This document shows positions 7,985 to 15,827 of a stretch of DNA of 64,000 nt, piece by piece (the stretch's first letter is position 1; each line of letters starts with the position of its first letter). Source of the stretch: Ornithinimicrobium pratense (GTDB taxonomy: Bacteria > Actinomycetota > Actinomycetes > Actinomycetales > Dermatophilaceae); contig NZ_CP044427.1 in assembly GCF_008843165.1 (NCBI RefSeq), positions 1,798,001 through 1,862,000 on the forward strand, read 5' to 3'. Below the pieces are notes generated by a model. It saw only the letters and a program-made list of their open reading frames with translations, was not told the DNA's origin and did no database searches. Position numbers and translations under genes: made by a program.

Positions 7985-8919
7985 TCGTCGTCGTCCGGGA
8001 GGTCGGTGAACTCCGGGAAGCCGGCGGCGACGAACGCCCGGCGGATCGGGTCGTAGTCGGAGTCGGAGGCTGCGACGAACTCCGAGCGGTCGTACTTGTC
8101 GTTCTCGCCGGTGCTCACGATCGCCTCGATCAGCACGTCCTGGTTCTCGACCAGCGTCTCGCGCAGGTAGTCGGCGCAGTCCTGGCCGAGGCCCTCCCGG
8201 GCGACGAAGAGGTCATTAGGCAGATCGTTGCCCTCAGCGAGGACACGCACATTCCCCTCGCCCATGAGTTCCTCGAGCTCGCCCAGGTCGTCGATGCCAG
8301 AGCCGAGCGCGTCACCATCGCCGGAGGCGAACGCGGCGAGGTGGGTGCCCGACAGCGGCACGACATCCAGCTCGTTGGAGTTGGGGTCGACACCGGCGGC
8401 GTCCACCATCTCGAGCGGGCCGAGGTGACCGGCGGTCGAGCCGACCTCCTTGGTGATGAGCTGGGCGCCGCGCAGGTCCTCGATTGACTGGGCGTCGCTG
8501 TCCGCGCGGACGTAGATCGCCGGGCGGTACTCCTGACGGGTGACACCCACCAACGGGATGGCGTCCGCCTCGGCCTTGAGCACCACGTACTCGGTCGGGC
8601 CGGTGAGCAGCACGTCCAGGTCGTCGTACTCCAGGGCGGTGGCAGCCGCGGTGCGCGAGGACATCGGCTGGAAGTCAACGTCGAGGTCAGTGGCCTCCTC
8701 GAGGGCCACGCGGAAGTCCTCGAACTCCACCCGCAGCTCCTCCAGGCCCTCCACACCGGTGTCCGAGAAGCGGAGCGGCTCGGTGCCGCAGACCGCTCCG
8801 TCGTCGCCCACCGCAGCCTCGGCCGTGGTGTCGTCCTCACCACCGCAAGCCGCAAGAGTCAACAGCGAGGCGGCGGCTGCGGCGGCAAGTGCCTGACGGG
8901 ACAGGATGTTCAAGCGCAT
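7981..8919 (-). CDS. phnD: Phosphonate/phosphate-type substrate-binding lipoprotein PhnD
   Basis: 312-aa periplasmic-binding-type lipoprotein. A positive N-terminus and hydrophobic run end in lipobox LAAC (Cys25), so the protein is anchored outside the membrane. The mature part has the PhnD pattern: a lobe with LRFSDTGVEGLEEL, DVLLTGPTEYVVLKA, YRPAIYVRADSDAQSIEDLRG, TKEVGSTAGHLGP and the late hinge segments. First gene of phnDCE. A GGAGTG Shine-Dalgarno sits about 9 nt before ATG. The acidic C-terminus ends DDDE. Ligand (phosphonate, phosphite, phosphate ester) cannot be fixed from sequence. Confidence 0.9.
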   Translation of the reverse strand: MRLNILSRQALAAAAAASLLTLAACGGEDDTTAEAAVGDDGAVCGTEPLRFSDTGVEGLEELRVEFEDFRVALEEATDLDVDFQPMSSRTAAATALEYDDLDVLLTGPTEYVVLKAEADAIPLVGVTRQEYRPAIYVRADSDAQSIEDLRGAQLITKEVGSTAGHLGPLEMVDAAGVDPNSNELDVVPLSGTHLAAFASGDGDALGSGIDDLGELEELMGEGNVRVLAEGNDLPNDLFVAREGLGQDCADYLRETLVENQDVLIEAIVSTGENDKYDRSEFVAASDSDYDPIRRAFVAAGFPEFTDLPDDDE

Positions 8920-9028
8920 AGGTCGTCACTCCAGATGGGTGTGGTCGCGACCCCGAGGGTCCGGGGTGAACACGCGGCGATCTGACAAGCACCCTCTCCA
9001 AGTGACCTGTCAATGACGTGACGACAAG

Positions 9029-9070
9029 GTGGCCCCCGGGCAGAACCGAGGTGTCCACTCAGGGGGCCGC
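9029..9070 (-). terminator. Hairpin downstream of the CNNM/CBS pair
   Basis: Inverted repeat GTGGCCCCC / GGGGGCCGC (9 bp with one wobble pair) around a 24-nt loop, about 70 nt past the stop of the leftward CNNM/CBS genes and upstream of phnD. No T-tract; the long loop lowers confidence. Confidence 0.35.
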
Positions 9071-9140
9071 TCACAGCGGAACGCTGGAGAGCGCTGCCGA
9101 TCTGATGCCTGCCGGTGCCACAGGCGGTCCCTGAAGCAGG

Positions 9141-10187
9141 TCAGGTCGCGTCGGCCGGTCCAGGGGCCGGGTCGACGAGGACCTGGCTGGGCAGCACACG
9201 GCGCATGATGTCCGAGATGCTCACAACTCCGTGTGTGCGGTCGGGCTCGGCCACCACGGCCAGCTGCTCGCCCCGTTCCCGCATCCTGGCCAGCGCCTCA
9301 TAGACCGGCGTCGCCGGGCCCAGCACGAACGGGGCGCGGGCCAGCCGACGGACGAGGTGATGCCTGTCGTAGACGAGCGTGTCGCGCACGTGCACCACAC
9401 CGGCCGCGCTGCCGTCGTGCGCCGCCAGCAGGATGCGCAGGTGCCCGCTACGGGCCGCCGCGTCCTGCACCTGCGCCACGGTCGCGCCCTCACCCACCGC
9501 CGTCGGGTGCTGGGCCGGCGGCACGAGCTCACCCAGGGTCAGCCGCTCCAGGTCGATGACCCGGTTGATCTGCCGCTGGAAGTCGGTCTCCAGGGCCCCG
9601 GTCTGCGCGGAGTGCTCTACCAGCTGGCGGATCGTCGCGGCGTCCTGGCCACCGACGGCGGCCCGGTCCACGGGGATGACCCCGCTGGCGGCAACCAGCC
9701 GGTTCGCCAGGGCGTTGATGCCATGGAGGAGCGGTCGGACCACCCAGATGAACGCTCGCCCGGCGGGTGAGACCAGCTTGGCGGCCCGTTCGGGGTGGGC
9801 GATCGCCCACGACTTGGGCGCCATCTCCCCCACTACCAGGTGCAGGAAGGTCACGAAGAGGAGCGATAGCGCGAACGAGGTGCCGCCCGCCACCCATGCT
9901 GGCACTCCCAGGCTGGTGAGGACGGGTCCGAGCCAGGCGTCCATGGCCGGCTTGGTGACCGCGCCCAGGGCGAAGGTGGCGGCGGTGATGCCGAGCTGGG
10001 CGCCGGCGAGCATGAGTGTCAGCTCGTTCATCCCGCGCAGCGCGGACCGGGCCGACCGAGAGGTGGGTGCCTCCAGCTCGAGGCGGTGTCGACGCGCGCC
10101 CAGCAGCGCGAACTCGATGATGACGAAGAAGGCGCTCGCGACGATCAGCGCGGTCGTCACCAGGACCACGGTCAGCGGGTCCCTCAT
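9141..10187 (-). CDS. CNNM-domain/CBS-pair membrane protein (HlyC/CorC family), paralogue B
   Basis: 348-aa member of the family annotated as hemolysin/CorC-like. An N-terminal CNNM transmembrane domain (about residues 1-190) has TM segments starting VLVTTALIVASAFFVIIEFAL and the helix ELTLMLAGAQLGITAATFALG. It is followed by a cytosolic CBS pair (APFVLGPATPVYEALARMRERG ... VVSISDIMRRVL). Related CNNM/CorC/MpfA proteins export Mg2+ or Co2+, so divalent-cation efflux is a fair guess. It lacks the C-terminal CorC_HlyC domain seen in its neighbour. Its start overlaps the stop of the upstream paralogue by 4 nt, so the two may form one complex. Confidence 0.85.
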   Translation of the reverse strand: MRDPLTVVLVTTALIVASAFFVIIEFALLGARRHRLELEAPTSRSARSALRGMNELTLMLAGAQLGITAATFALGAVTKPAMDAWLGPVLTSLGVPAWVAGGTSFALSLLFVTFLHLVVGEMAPKSWAIAHPERAAKLVSPAGRAFIWVVRPLLHGINALANRLVAASGVIPVDRAAVGGQDAATIRQLVEHSAQTGALETDFQRQINRVIDLERLTLGELVPPAQHPTAVGEGATVAQVQDAAARSGHLRILLAAHDGSAAGVVHVRDTLVYDRHHLVRRLARAPFVLGPATPVYEALARMRERGEQLAVVAEPDRTHGVVSISDIMRRVLPSQVLVDPAPGPADAT

Positions 10188-11596
10188 CGCAGCTCCTCCT
10201 CGGTCAGTTCATTGTGGTCCAGGGGCTCCGGACCGGCCTCGTCGGCGGGCCGGGTCAGCAGCCTGACCCGGACCTCGCTCGGGACGTGCCGCTCGACCTC
10301 GAGCACCTCCACCGCCAGGCTGCGCAGCACAGGCTCGTCAGCCACCAGCTCGGCCGGGTCCTGAGGCAGCTCGACGGTCACCACCTGCCCGACCTCCGGC
10401 AGATCGCCGGTCTCGGCGATGAGCAGGCCCGCGATGGTCTCGAAGTCACCCTGGGGCAGGCGGTGCCCCAGGGCACGCTCCACCTCATCGACATGAACGT
10501 CTCCGTCCATGCGCCACTGGTCGTCCTCTCCGCCCACGATCTGCTCTGGCACCTCCGTGTCGTGCTCGTCGGTGATCTCCCCGAGCAGCTCCTCGGCCAG
10601 GTCCTCGATGGTCAACACACCGGCGAAGCCGCCGTACTCGTCCACGATGCAAGCCAGCTGCTCACCGGACTCGTCCAGGTCGGCCACCGCTGCCGGCAGG
10701 GGCATCAGCGTGGGGAGGATGACGGGTTCGCGCATCACCATGGCCACCCGAGCGTCGGAGTCGGCCGGCAGGCGCAGGACGTCCTGGAGCTGCACCACCC
10801 CGACGGGCTGGCCCTCGGCGTCGATCACCGGGTAGCGCGTGTGAGCCTGCGCCATGAGCGCCCGCACGTCCGCCACGCTCATGTCCGGCGGGACCGTGTC
10901 GACCCGTCCGCGCGGGACCATGGCGTGCTCGACATCCTGGTCGGGGAAGTCGAGGATCCGGTCCAGCAGCATGGACAGCTCCAGTGGCAGGTCACCGCTG
11001 TCCCGGGAGTCGGCGACGATTCGCTCCAAGTCGTCCGCGGTGGCGCTGGTGTCCAGGTCGTGGATGGGCTCGATCCGCACCGCGCGCAGCAGCAGGTTGG
11101 CCGACTTGTCGAAGAAGGCGATGAGCCAGCCGAAGACGGTCAGGTAGATCAGGGTGGAGCGGGCCATCCACAAGGCCATCGGCTCGGCGTTGGCGATCGC
11201 GAGGTTCTTCGGGTAGAGCTCGCCGAAGAGCATCTGCACCACGGTCGCCACCACCAGCACGCCCACGGTGCCGACCAGGATGCTGACCGACTCCGGCACG
11301 CCCGCCCCGCCCAGCAGCACCCCGAGCGCGGATCCGACCATTGGCTCAGCGACATACCCCACGAGCAGGCCGGTCACGGTGATGCCCAGCTGGGCTCCGG
11401 AGAGCATGAAGGACGTCCGTCTCGTGACCTTCAGCGCCCGCTCCGCCGCCGGATCACCGTCACGGGCGCGGGAGGCCAGGCGGTTGCGGTCGACCGACAT
11501 GTAGGCGAACTCCTGGGCCACGAAGTACCCGTTCACCGCGATGATCAGCAAGATCACCGCCACCCCCGCCAGCAGCAGCAGGACAGCCTCGCTCAT
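10184..11596 (-). CDS. CNNM/CBS/CorC-HlyC membrane protein, paralogue A
   Basis: 470-aa membrane protein with an N-terminal CNNM domain (VLLLLAGVAVILLIIAVNGYF, then SGAQLGITVTGLLVGYV), a CBS pair (MVPRGRVDTVPPDMSVADV ... TRYPVIDAEGQPVGVVQLQDVL) and a C-terminal CorC_HlyC domain (VDEYGGFAGVLTIEDLAEEL). Likely role is divalent cation (Mg2+) efflux or homeostasis. A GTG at 11620 would add 8 residues, but I prefer ATG 11596 because the stop of a 23-codon leader ORF overlaps it as ATGA, which would couple translation. It is first of a two-gene operon. Confidence 0.87.
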   Translation of the reverse strand: MSEAVLLLLAGVAVILLIIAVNGYFVAQEFAYMSVDRNRLASRARDGDPAAERALKVTRRTSFMLSGAQLGITVTGLLVGYVAEPMVGSALGVLLGGAGVPESVSILVGTVGVLVVATVVQMLFGELYPKNLAIANAEPMALWMARSTLIYLTVFGWLIAFFDKSANLLLRAVRIEPIHDLDTSATADDLERIVADSRDSGDLPLELSMLLDRILDFPDQDVEHAMVPRGRVDTVPPDMSVADVRALMAQAHTRYPVIDAEGQPVGVVQLQDVLRLPADSDARVAMVMREPVILPTLMPLPAAVADLDESGEQLACIVDEYGGFAGVLTIEDLAEELLGEITDEHDTEVPEQIVGGEDDQWRMDGDVHVDEVERALGHRLPQGDFETIAGLLIAETGDLPEVGQVVTVELPQDPAELVADEPVLRSLAVEVLEVERHVPSEVRVRLLTRPADEAGPEPLDHNELTEEELR

Positions 11597-11664
11597 GCCG
11601 TCCGCCGTCGCCGGCGCCACCTACTTCGAGGGCGGTCTTCAGGCGGGGTCGAGGGCTCGTTCAT
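11593..11664 (-). CDS. Putative leaderless 23-aa Arg-rich leader ORF
   Basis: ORF of 23 codons starting MNEPSTPPEDRP and ending RSRWRRRRRTA. Its TGA overlaps the ATG of the downstream CNNM/CBS gene by 4 nt. Exactly 6 nt before its ATG stands TATCTT, a TANNNT -10 box placed as for leaderless transcription. I infer that the mRNA starts at this ATG and that translation of the leader delivers ribosomes to the membrane-protein gene, which has no clear Shine-Dalgarno of its own. The run of Arg codons (CGC CGG CGA CGG CGG) could also make it a stalling peptide. No homologue is known to me. Confidence 0.45.
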   Translation of the reverse strand: MNEPSTPPEDRPRSRWRRRRRTA

Positions 11665-11670
11665 ACCCAG

Positions 11671-11676
11671 AAGATA
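11671..11676 (-). promoter_or_regulatory. -10-like box TATCTT for leaderless leader ORF
   Basis: TATCTT on the minus strand, 6 nt before ATG 11664. The spacing puts the transcription start at the A of the ATG. No convincing -35 is seen. Confidence 0.5.
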
Positions 11677-12133
11677 CCCGAGGTACCGGCTGCCGCACGA
11701 GCGCTGCACCTCACGGGCGCCTTCGCCGCTCTGGCTCAGTGAGGTGACGTCTCGATCCCAGGCGGTCCGGGGTCGAGGAGAGACTGGTCTCCGCCGCCGG
11801 CCGCACCGACACACGCCGCGCCGGCGAAGGAGGTCGGCGTGGGCGCTGCTGGTACAGGTAGCTCACAGGGCTGCACATAACGTCGGACAAGTGGCCATGG
11901 TCAAGGCAATGGCACGACATTTAAGGCAATCGTCTGCGATCTCTTGTGCGACGACCCCAAAGGCGATAAATCAACGTGACCTCACCCAAGGACCCGAGCG
12001 ATATTATTCAAGACCTCTTGCGGTAGTCCGGCAACTTAGTGGCTCGGGCGAGTTAAGTGTGAATCCCGCAGTCACGATTAACCTGAGGCGCAAACTGAAC
12101 TCCGCCGAGGGAGGTTCGCGTTCACGTACCGGA
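11677..12133. other. Non-coding stretch with low-GC patch
   Basis: No gene is supported here. From about 11880 to 12120 the GC content drops to 48-60% by direct count per 60-base line, against roughly 70% around it, with stops in all frames. It contains short A/T-rich words such as ATATTATT and an inverted repeat CAAGA-CC-TCTTG at 12010-12021. It may be a scar of a lost element or an untranslated region; I see no transposase, att repeat or RNA gene. Confidence 0.5.
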
Positions 12134-12835
12134 TCAGGTGGCAGCGGACACGTCGACGCACACGACTCCCCTGTTGCCGTCCTGGTCGGCGATCACGGTG
12201 TGCGAAGGGGCGTTGCTGTCATCGACGACGGTGCCACCCGCGGCGACGGCGGCAGCGATCCGCTGCGCGGCCACCTCTGGCGCCACATAGATCTCGACGT
12301 GGAACCGCTGGTGCGAGGTCTCGTACTCCTCGGCATCCCCGAACCACAGGTTCGGCACCCGCCCCGTGATGTCCCGGATCTCGTCGCTGGGGGACCCGTG
12401 CCCCTGGGCCTCGGCGCGCCCGGTCAGCAGGACGGCCCACACCGGAGCGATCGTCGCGGAGCGTGTCGTATCGAGGCCGAGCTCGATCTCGGTGACCGAG
12501 GCAGGGTCCGCCGCGACCTTGTGGTCGGCCGCGATCTCGGTGATCCGACGGGCGAGGTCGACGTCTTGCTGGGTCACCCATTCGATGATGTGTTTGGTGC
12601 CGTCCTGGTCGTGGTAGACGGCGTCGATGGTGACCAGCTCGAGGTCAACGTACCCCTCGCCCATCGACACGCGCGGGTGGTGGCCGAGGGCGTCGCCCGC
12701 CTCGCCCGCGGCAGCGACGAACCGTGCGCCGGCGCTGAAGTCGTCGACCACATACCGGGCATGCAGTCCCTGGGCGAGCTTTCGCCAGTCGTTCAGGCTG
12801 GCCTCGGCAATCTGTTGGCCCATCAGGATGTCCAT
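12134..12835 (-). CDS. Pterin-4a-carbinolamine dehydratase-like domain fused to VOC domain
   Basis: 233-aa two-domain protein. Residues ~10-105 match the pterin carbinolamine dehydratase fold, with LGHHPRVSMGEGYVDLELVT carrying the His-His-Pro of the active site. Residues ~115-230 are a VOC/glyoxalase-like domain (APVWAVLLTGRAEAQ ... HVEIYVAPEVAAQRI ... VIADQDGNRGVVCV). Such fusions are frequent in actinobacteria and usually annotated only as VOC proteins; their substrate is unknown. A TAGGGT -10-like box lies 7 nt before the ATG, so the mRNA is probably leaderless. The gene sits between two low-GC patches next to tRNA-Leu. Confidence 0.8.
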   Translation of the reverse strand: MDILMGQQIAEASLNDWRKLAQGLHARYVVDDFSAGARFVAAAGEAGDALGHHPRVSMGEGYVDLELVTIDAVYHDQDGTKHIIEWVTQQDVDLARRITEIAADHKVAADPASVTEIELGLDTTRSATIAPVWAVLLTGRAEAQGHGSPSDEIRDITGRVPNLWFGDAEEYETSHQRFHVEIYVAPEVAAQRIAAAVAAGGTVVDDSNAPSHTVIADQDGNRGVVCVDVSAAT

Positions 12836-12842
12836 AAACGCG

Positions 12843-12848
12843 ACCCTA
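12843..12848 (-). promoter_or_regulatory. -10-like box TAGGGT, leaderless VOC gene
   Basis: TAGGGT on the minus strand with 7 nt to ATG 12835, matching the TANNNT leaderless arrangement seen at several other starts in the window. Confidence 0.45.
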
Positions 12849-13077
12849 GCTCAGACCCAACCTGCAGCGCTGGGGCAGCCCCAACTGGATCTGCCGCACC
12901 ATGCACCATTGAATGAGGACACAAAGGTCTACGGCTCAAGCGTGAAGCGTGTCGAAAAGGGCATGAGGCCAGCAAGATTAGTCAGTTGGTCTTTCCCAAA
13001 CTGGGCCCCTGTCCGCCGAATCAGCGGCGTGGGACTCACGGAGCGCCCGCCATCCCGCAGAACGGGGGCCTAGCTTG

Positions 13078-13161
13078 TGTCCGGAGGGGGACTTGAACCC
13101 CCACGCCCGTTAAGGGCACTAGCACCTCAAGCTAGCGCGTCTGCCATTCCGCCACCCGGAC
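13078..13161 (-). tRNA. tRNA-Leu (anticodon GAG)
   Basis: 84-nt tRNA on the minus strand. The acceptor stem GTCCGGG pairs with the 3' CTCCGGAC (last pair G-U), with discriminator A and no encoded CCA. The anticodon stem CTAGC/GCTAG encloses loop TTGAGGT, giving anticodon GAG (Leu, CTC codons). A long variable arm (TGCCCTTAACGGGCG) marks it as class II. The T arm is GGGGG-TTCAAGT-CCCCC. Confidence 0.95.
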
Positions 13162-13219
13162 AGGTGGTGCTGTTTCCCGCCTGTGGGCGGCGGGGCAACG
13201 ACGAACAAGAGTAGCACGC

Positions 13220-14632
13220 TCAGACCGGTGCCCAGCGCCAGTCCGGTGGGTCAGACGGGTGCAGCTGAGGGTCGTCGTAGCGCAGCGAGCGGACCGGTCC
13301 AGCGCCGGTCAACGGCCCTTCGAAGCGCACCGTGACCACGCCCCGGCCGGCGCCCCAGACCCACCCGGCCCCGTGCTCCTCGTGCACCACGTCGTCACCG
13401 GGACGCCAACCAGGTGCGTTGCGCCCGGTTGCAGGTCGCGGCACCTCGATGTCCGACGCCTCGGGCGCGGCACCGAGGGCGTCCGGCATCTCCACGGGCA
13501 GTTCGGCGGCATAGAGCGGACCCTCCAGGGTGAGCTCGTCCTGGGCGTGTGCAGTCAGGCCGGCCACGCCCAGACCGAGCAGTCGCAGGCCCGGGCTGAC
13601 GTCGAGCGATCCCAGCAGACGGCGCCCCTCGCGCAGGATGACGGTCGCGTCCCCGGTGGCGAAGGGCAAGGTGCCGGAGCGGGTGTGCGTGGTGAAGTCA
13701 CCCTCGCGGGCCTTGACAGTGATCGTCCGGGCGAAGACGGCCGCCTTCGCCAGCCGCTTCGCCAGACCCGTCGCCATCTGCCTCAGCTCGCCCTCCAGCA
13801 CGGCGCGGTCGGTGATGTCGGTCTCGAAGGTCTGCTCCACCGAGATCGACTTGGCCTCACGCTCCACCACCACGGGCCGATCGTCCTCGGCGCGGGCCAG
13901 CCGGTGCAGGGCCGTCCCGTGTGCCTGGCCGAAGATCGCGACCAGGTCGGCCTCGCTGACCCGGGCCAGGTCGGCGACCGTGTCCACGCCGAAGCTGTGC
14001 AGCCGGGACGCCGTCGCTGGTCCGATGCCCGGGATCGCTCGCGTCGCCAGCGGATACAACGCGGCCAGCTCCTCCCCCGGCCGGATGACGGTGGCCCCGG
14101 CCGGCTTGTTCATCTCGCTGGCCAGCTTGGCCAGCATCTTGCTGGTCGCCACCCCGACCGAGGCGGTCAGGCCGCCGGTCTCCTCCTCGATCCGGGCGAG
14201 CAGCCCGGCACACCACTGCTCCATCTCCTGCCCTGCCCACCCGGGCGCGTCCGGGGCGGCCGCCAGGTCCACATACGCCTCGTCCACCGAGACCTGCTCC
14301 ACCAGAGGCGAGCGCTCCCGCAGGAGGCCCATGACCACCCCCGAGCTCTTGCGGTAGGCGGCGAACCGTCCGGAGAGGTATGCCGTGCCGGCCGGGCAAC
14401 GGCGCCGCGCCTCGTGCATCGGCATCGCCGAGCGGGCGCCGTAGACCCGCGCCTCGTAGGAGGCCGTGGAGACGACCCCGCGGGCGCCCAGCCCGCCGAC
14501 CACGACCGGACGTCCCCGCAGCGAAGGCTTGTCCCGCTGCTCGACGGCGGCGAAGAAGGCGTCCAGATCCAGGTGCAGGATCCGACGCTGCTCGTCGGAG
14601 GGCATGGGGCCACTGTGCCACGGGCCCGGCAT
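13220..14632 (-). CDS. dinB: DNA polymerase IV (Y-family)
   Basis: 470-aa translesion DNA polymerase. Palm motifs are LHLDLDAFFAAVEQRD (metal-binding Asp) and VSVDEAYVDL (Asp-Glu pair), with the finger segment YEARVYGARSAMPMHEA. A helix-hairpin-helix IPGIGPATASRLHSFGVDTVADL and little-finger domain follow. The last ~90 residues hold an additional actinobacterial tail (WRPGDDVVHEEHGAGWVWG ... GVVTVRFEG), a small barrel-like segment. ATG 14632 has GGGGA just upstream; ATG 14605 is an alternative that would drop 9 residues. It is error-prone and usually SOS- or stress-induced; no LexA box was recognised here. Confidence 0.93.
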   Translation of the reverse strand: MPGPWHSGPMPSDEQRRILHLDLDAFFAAVEQRDKPSLRGRPVVVGGLGARGVVSTASYEARVYGARSAMPMHEARRRCPAGTAYLSGRFAAYRKSSGVVMGLLRERSPLVEQVSVDEAYVDLAAAPDAPGWAGQEMEQWCAGLLARIEEETGGLTASVGVATSKMLAKLASEMNKPAGATVIRPGEELAALYPLATRAIPGIGPATASRLHSFGVDTVADLARVSEADLVAIFGQAHGTALHRLARAEDDRPVVVEREAKSISVEQTFETDITDRAVLEGELRQMATGLAKRLAKAAVFARTITVKAREGDFTTHTRSGTLPFATGDATVILREGRRLLGSLDVSPGLRLLGLGVAGLTAHAQDELTLEGPLYAAELPVEMPDALGAAPEASDIEVPRPATGRNAPGWRPGDDVVHEEHGAGWVWGAGRGVVTVRFEGPLTGAGPVRSLRYDDPQLHPSDPPDWRWAPV

Positions 14633-14694
14633 GGTCCCCGCCGGCCGGTGACCACTCGTCGGCCGCCCGGGAGGTGAGCCTATCTGGCCGTGGC

Positions 14695-14700
14695 TAGGCT
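14695..14700 (+). promoter_or_regulatory. -10-like box TAGGCT, leaderless PEBP gene
   Basis: TAGGCT followed by 6 nt (GCCGAC) and ATG 14707. There is no Shine-Dalgarno, consistent with transcription starting at the start codon. Confidence 0.5.
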
Positions 14701-14706
14701 GCCGAC

Positions 14707-15237
14707 ATGGATCTTTCGCGCACCCTGCCCCCGCACCCGATCGAGCACCTCCCGGCTGCCCCGGCGCAGTTGCAGGTGCACAGCGAAGACTTCGAGGACA
14801 ACGGTCCGCTGCCCAAGAGCGCCGGGTTCGGCTTTGGCAACACCTCCCCGCAACTGTCCTGGTCCGGCGCCCCCGAAGGCACCAAGTCCTACCTCCTGGT
14901 GTGTCACGACCCCGATGCCCCGGTCCTCGGCGGCTTCACCCACTGGGCCGTGATGGGCCTGCCCGCCGACGTGACCTCGCTCCCGGCCGGTGCGGGCGAG
15001 TTCGGCCGCCACTTCGGCGAGGGCGCGGTCACCCTGGAGAACGACTTCGGCACCAAGGACTATGGCGGTGCGGCTCCCCCGGAGGGCGACGCACCCCACC
15101 GCTACGTCTTCACCGTGTGGGCCCTGGACACTGACCGGACGGGGCTGGACGGCTCGACCTCGGTGGCCAAGGCACAGTTCTCCACCCTGGGCAACGTCTT
15201 GGCCCGCGGCCACCTGACCGGCACCTACGAGCAGTGA
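14707..15237 (+). CDS. YbhB/YbcL family PEBP-like protein
   Basis: 176-aa phosphatidylethanolamine-binding-protein-like (Raf kinase inhibitor-like) cytosolic protein. Family signatures are FGNTSPQLSWSGAPEGTKSYLLVCHDPDAP, GGFTHWAVMGLPADV and APPEGDAPHRYVFTVWALD, which line the anion/ligand pocket. Length is normal. Biological role in bacteria is unclear. It is translationally coupled (GTGA overlap) to the next gene. Confidence 0.9.
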   Translation: MDLSRTLPPHPIEHLPAAPAQLQVHSEDFEDNGPLPKSAGFGFGNTSPQLSWSGAPEGTKSYLLVCHDPDAPVLGGFTHWAVMGLPADVTSLPAGAGEFGRHFGEGAVTLENDFGTKDYGGAAPPEGDAPHRYVFTVWALDTDRTGLDGSTSVAKAQFSTLGNVLARGHLTGTYEQ

Positions 15238-15770
15238 GCCTGAGCTGGGCGCCGGCCCTGGAGCGCCCCGACCTGCTCGCGCCGTCGGTCCTGGCGGCCG
15301 TGCGAGGTATGCCGTCCGACCTAAGCGCCCAACTGCAGGTCGCCGAGATCGACCCCGACCACGCCGACACCGCCGTGCTCGTCGAGCAGACCGGTATGGC
15401 GATGGAGGACATGGCCAACTGCATCATCGTCTCCGGCACCCGTGCCGGTGAGGAGCGCGTCTGCGCCGCACTCGTGCAGGGTCACACGCGGGCCGATGTC
15501 AACAAGACGATCCGCAAGCTGCTGGACGTGCGTAAGGCCTCGTTCATGTCGACGGACGACGCCGTCGAGCGGACCGGGATGGAGTACGGCGCGATCACCC
15601 CTGTTGGCCTGCCGGACGGCTGGCCCGTGCTCGTCGACACCCGTGTCGGTGAACGGGAGTTGATCATCATCGGCTCGGGCCTGCGGCGCAGCAAGCTGCG
15701 GCTGCCGGGGTCGCTGGCGGCGGGGCTGCCTGGCGCGCGGTCGGTGGAGGGCCTGGCGTTCGAGACCTGA
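15234..15770 (+). CDS. YbaK/ProX-type aminoacyl-tRNA deacylase
   Basis: 178-aa protein of the YbaK/aminoacyl-tRNA synthetase-associated editing domain family, expected to hydrolyse mischarged tRNA in trans. Seen are the core TAVLVEQTGMAMEDMANCIIV, HTRADVNKTIRKLLDVRKASF (with the conserved KxS-type Lys near RKASF), MEYGAITPVGLPDGWPVLVD and a C-terminal ELIIIGSGLRRSKLRLPG, all typical of YbaK/ProX. GTG start overlaps the previous stop. Specificity (Cys-tRNAPro, Ala-tRNAPro or other) is not decidable. Confidence 0.85.
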   Translation: MSLSWAPALERPDLLAPSVLAAVRGMPSDLSAQLQVAEIDPDHADTAVLVEQTGMAMEDMANCIIVSGTRAGEERVCAALVQGHTRADVNKTIRKLLDVRKASFMSTDDAVERTGMEYGAITPVGLPDGWPVLVDTRVGERELIIIGSGLRRSKLRLPGSLAAGLPGARSVEGLAFET

Positions 15771-15827
15771 CCCCGGCGCCTCGGGCCCCCAGACAGGGTG
15801 CCCGGCAGCGCAAGAGCAGGCGCTTGG

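Noticed and set aside
8920..9028. Pho box or phosphonate-regulator site upstream of phnD
   Set aside because: No convincing direct repeats of a PhoP/PhoB-type box could be recognised in the spacer.
11880..12120. Low-GC patch as an insertion sequence or integron-type site
   Set aside because: No transposase fragment, terminal repeats or att-like copy of the neighbouring tRNA end could be found by eye; kept only as a composition anomaly.
10214..12916. 900-residue open frame on the plus strand opposite the CNNM/CBS genes
   Set aside because: His/Asp/Val-rich composition of an antisense shadow in GC-rich DNA; the minus strand has clear CNNM, CBS and CorC_HlyC domains there.
13259..14677. 472-residue plus-strand frame opposite dinB
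   Set aside because: Antisense shadow of a complete Y-family polymerase with intact catalytic motifs.
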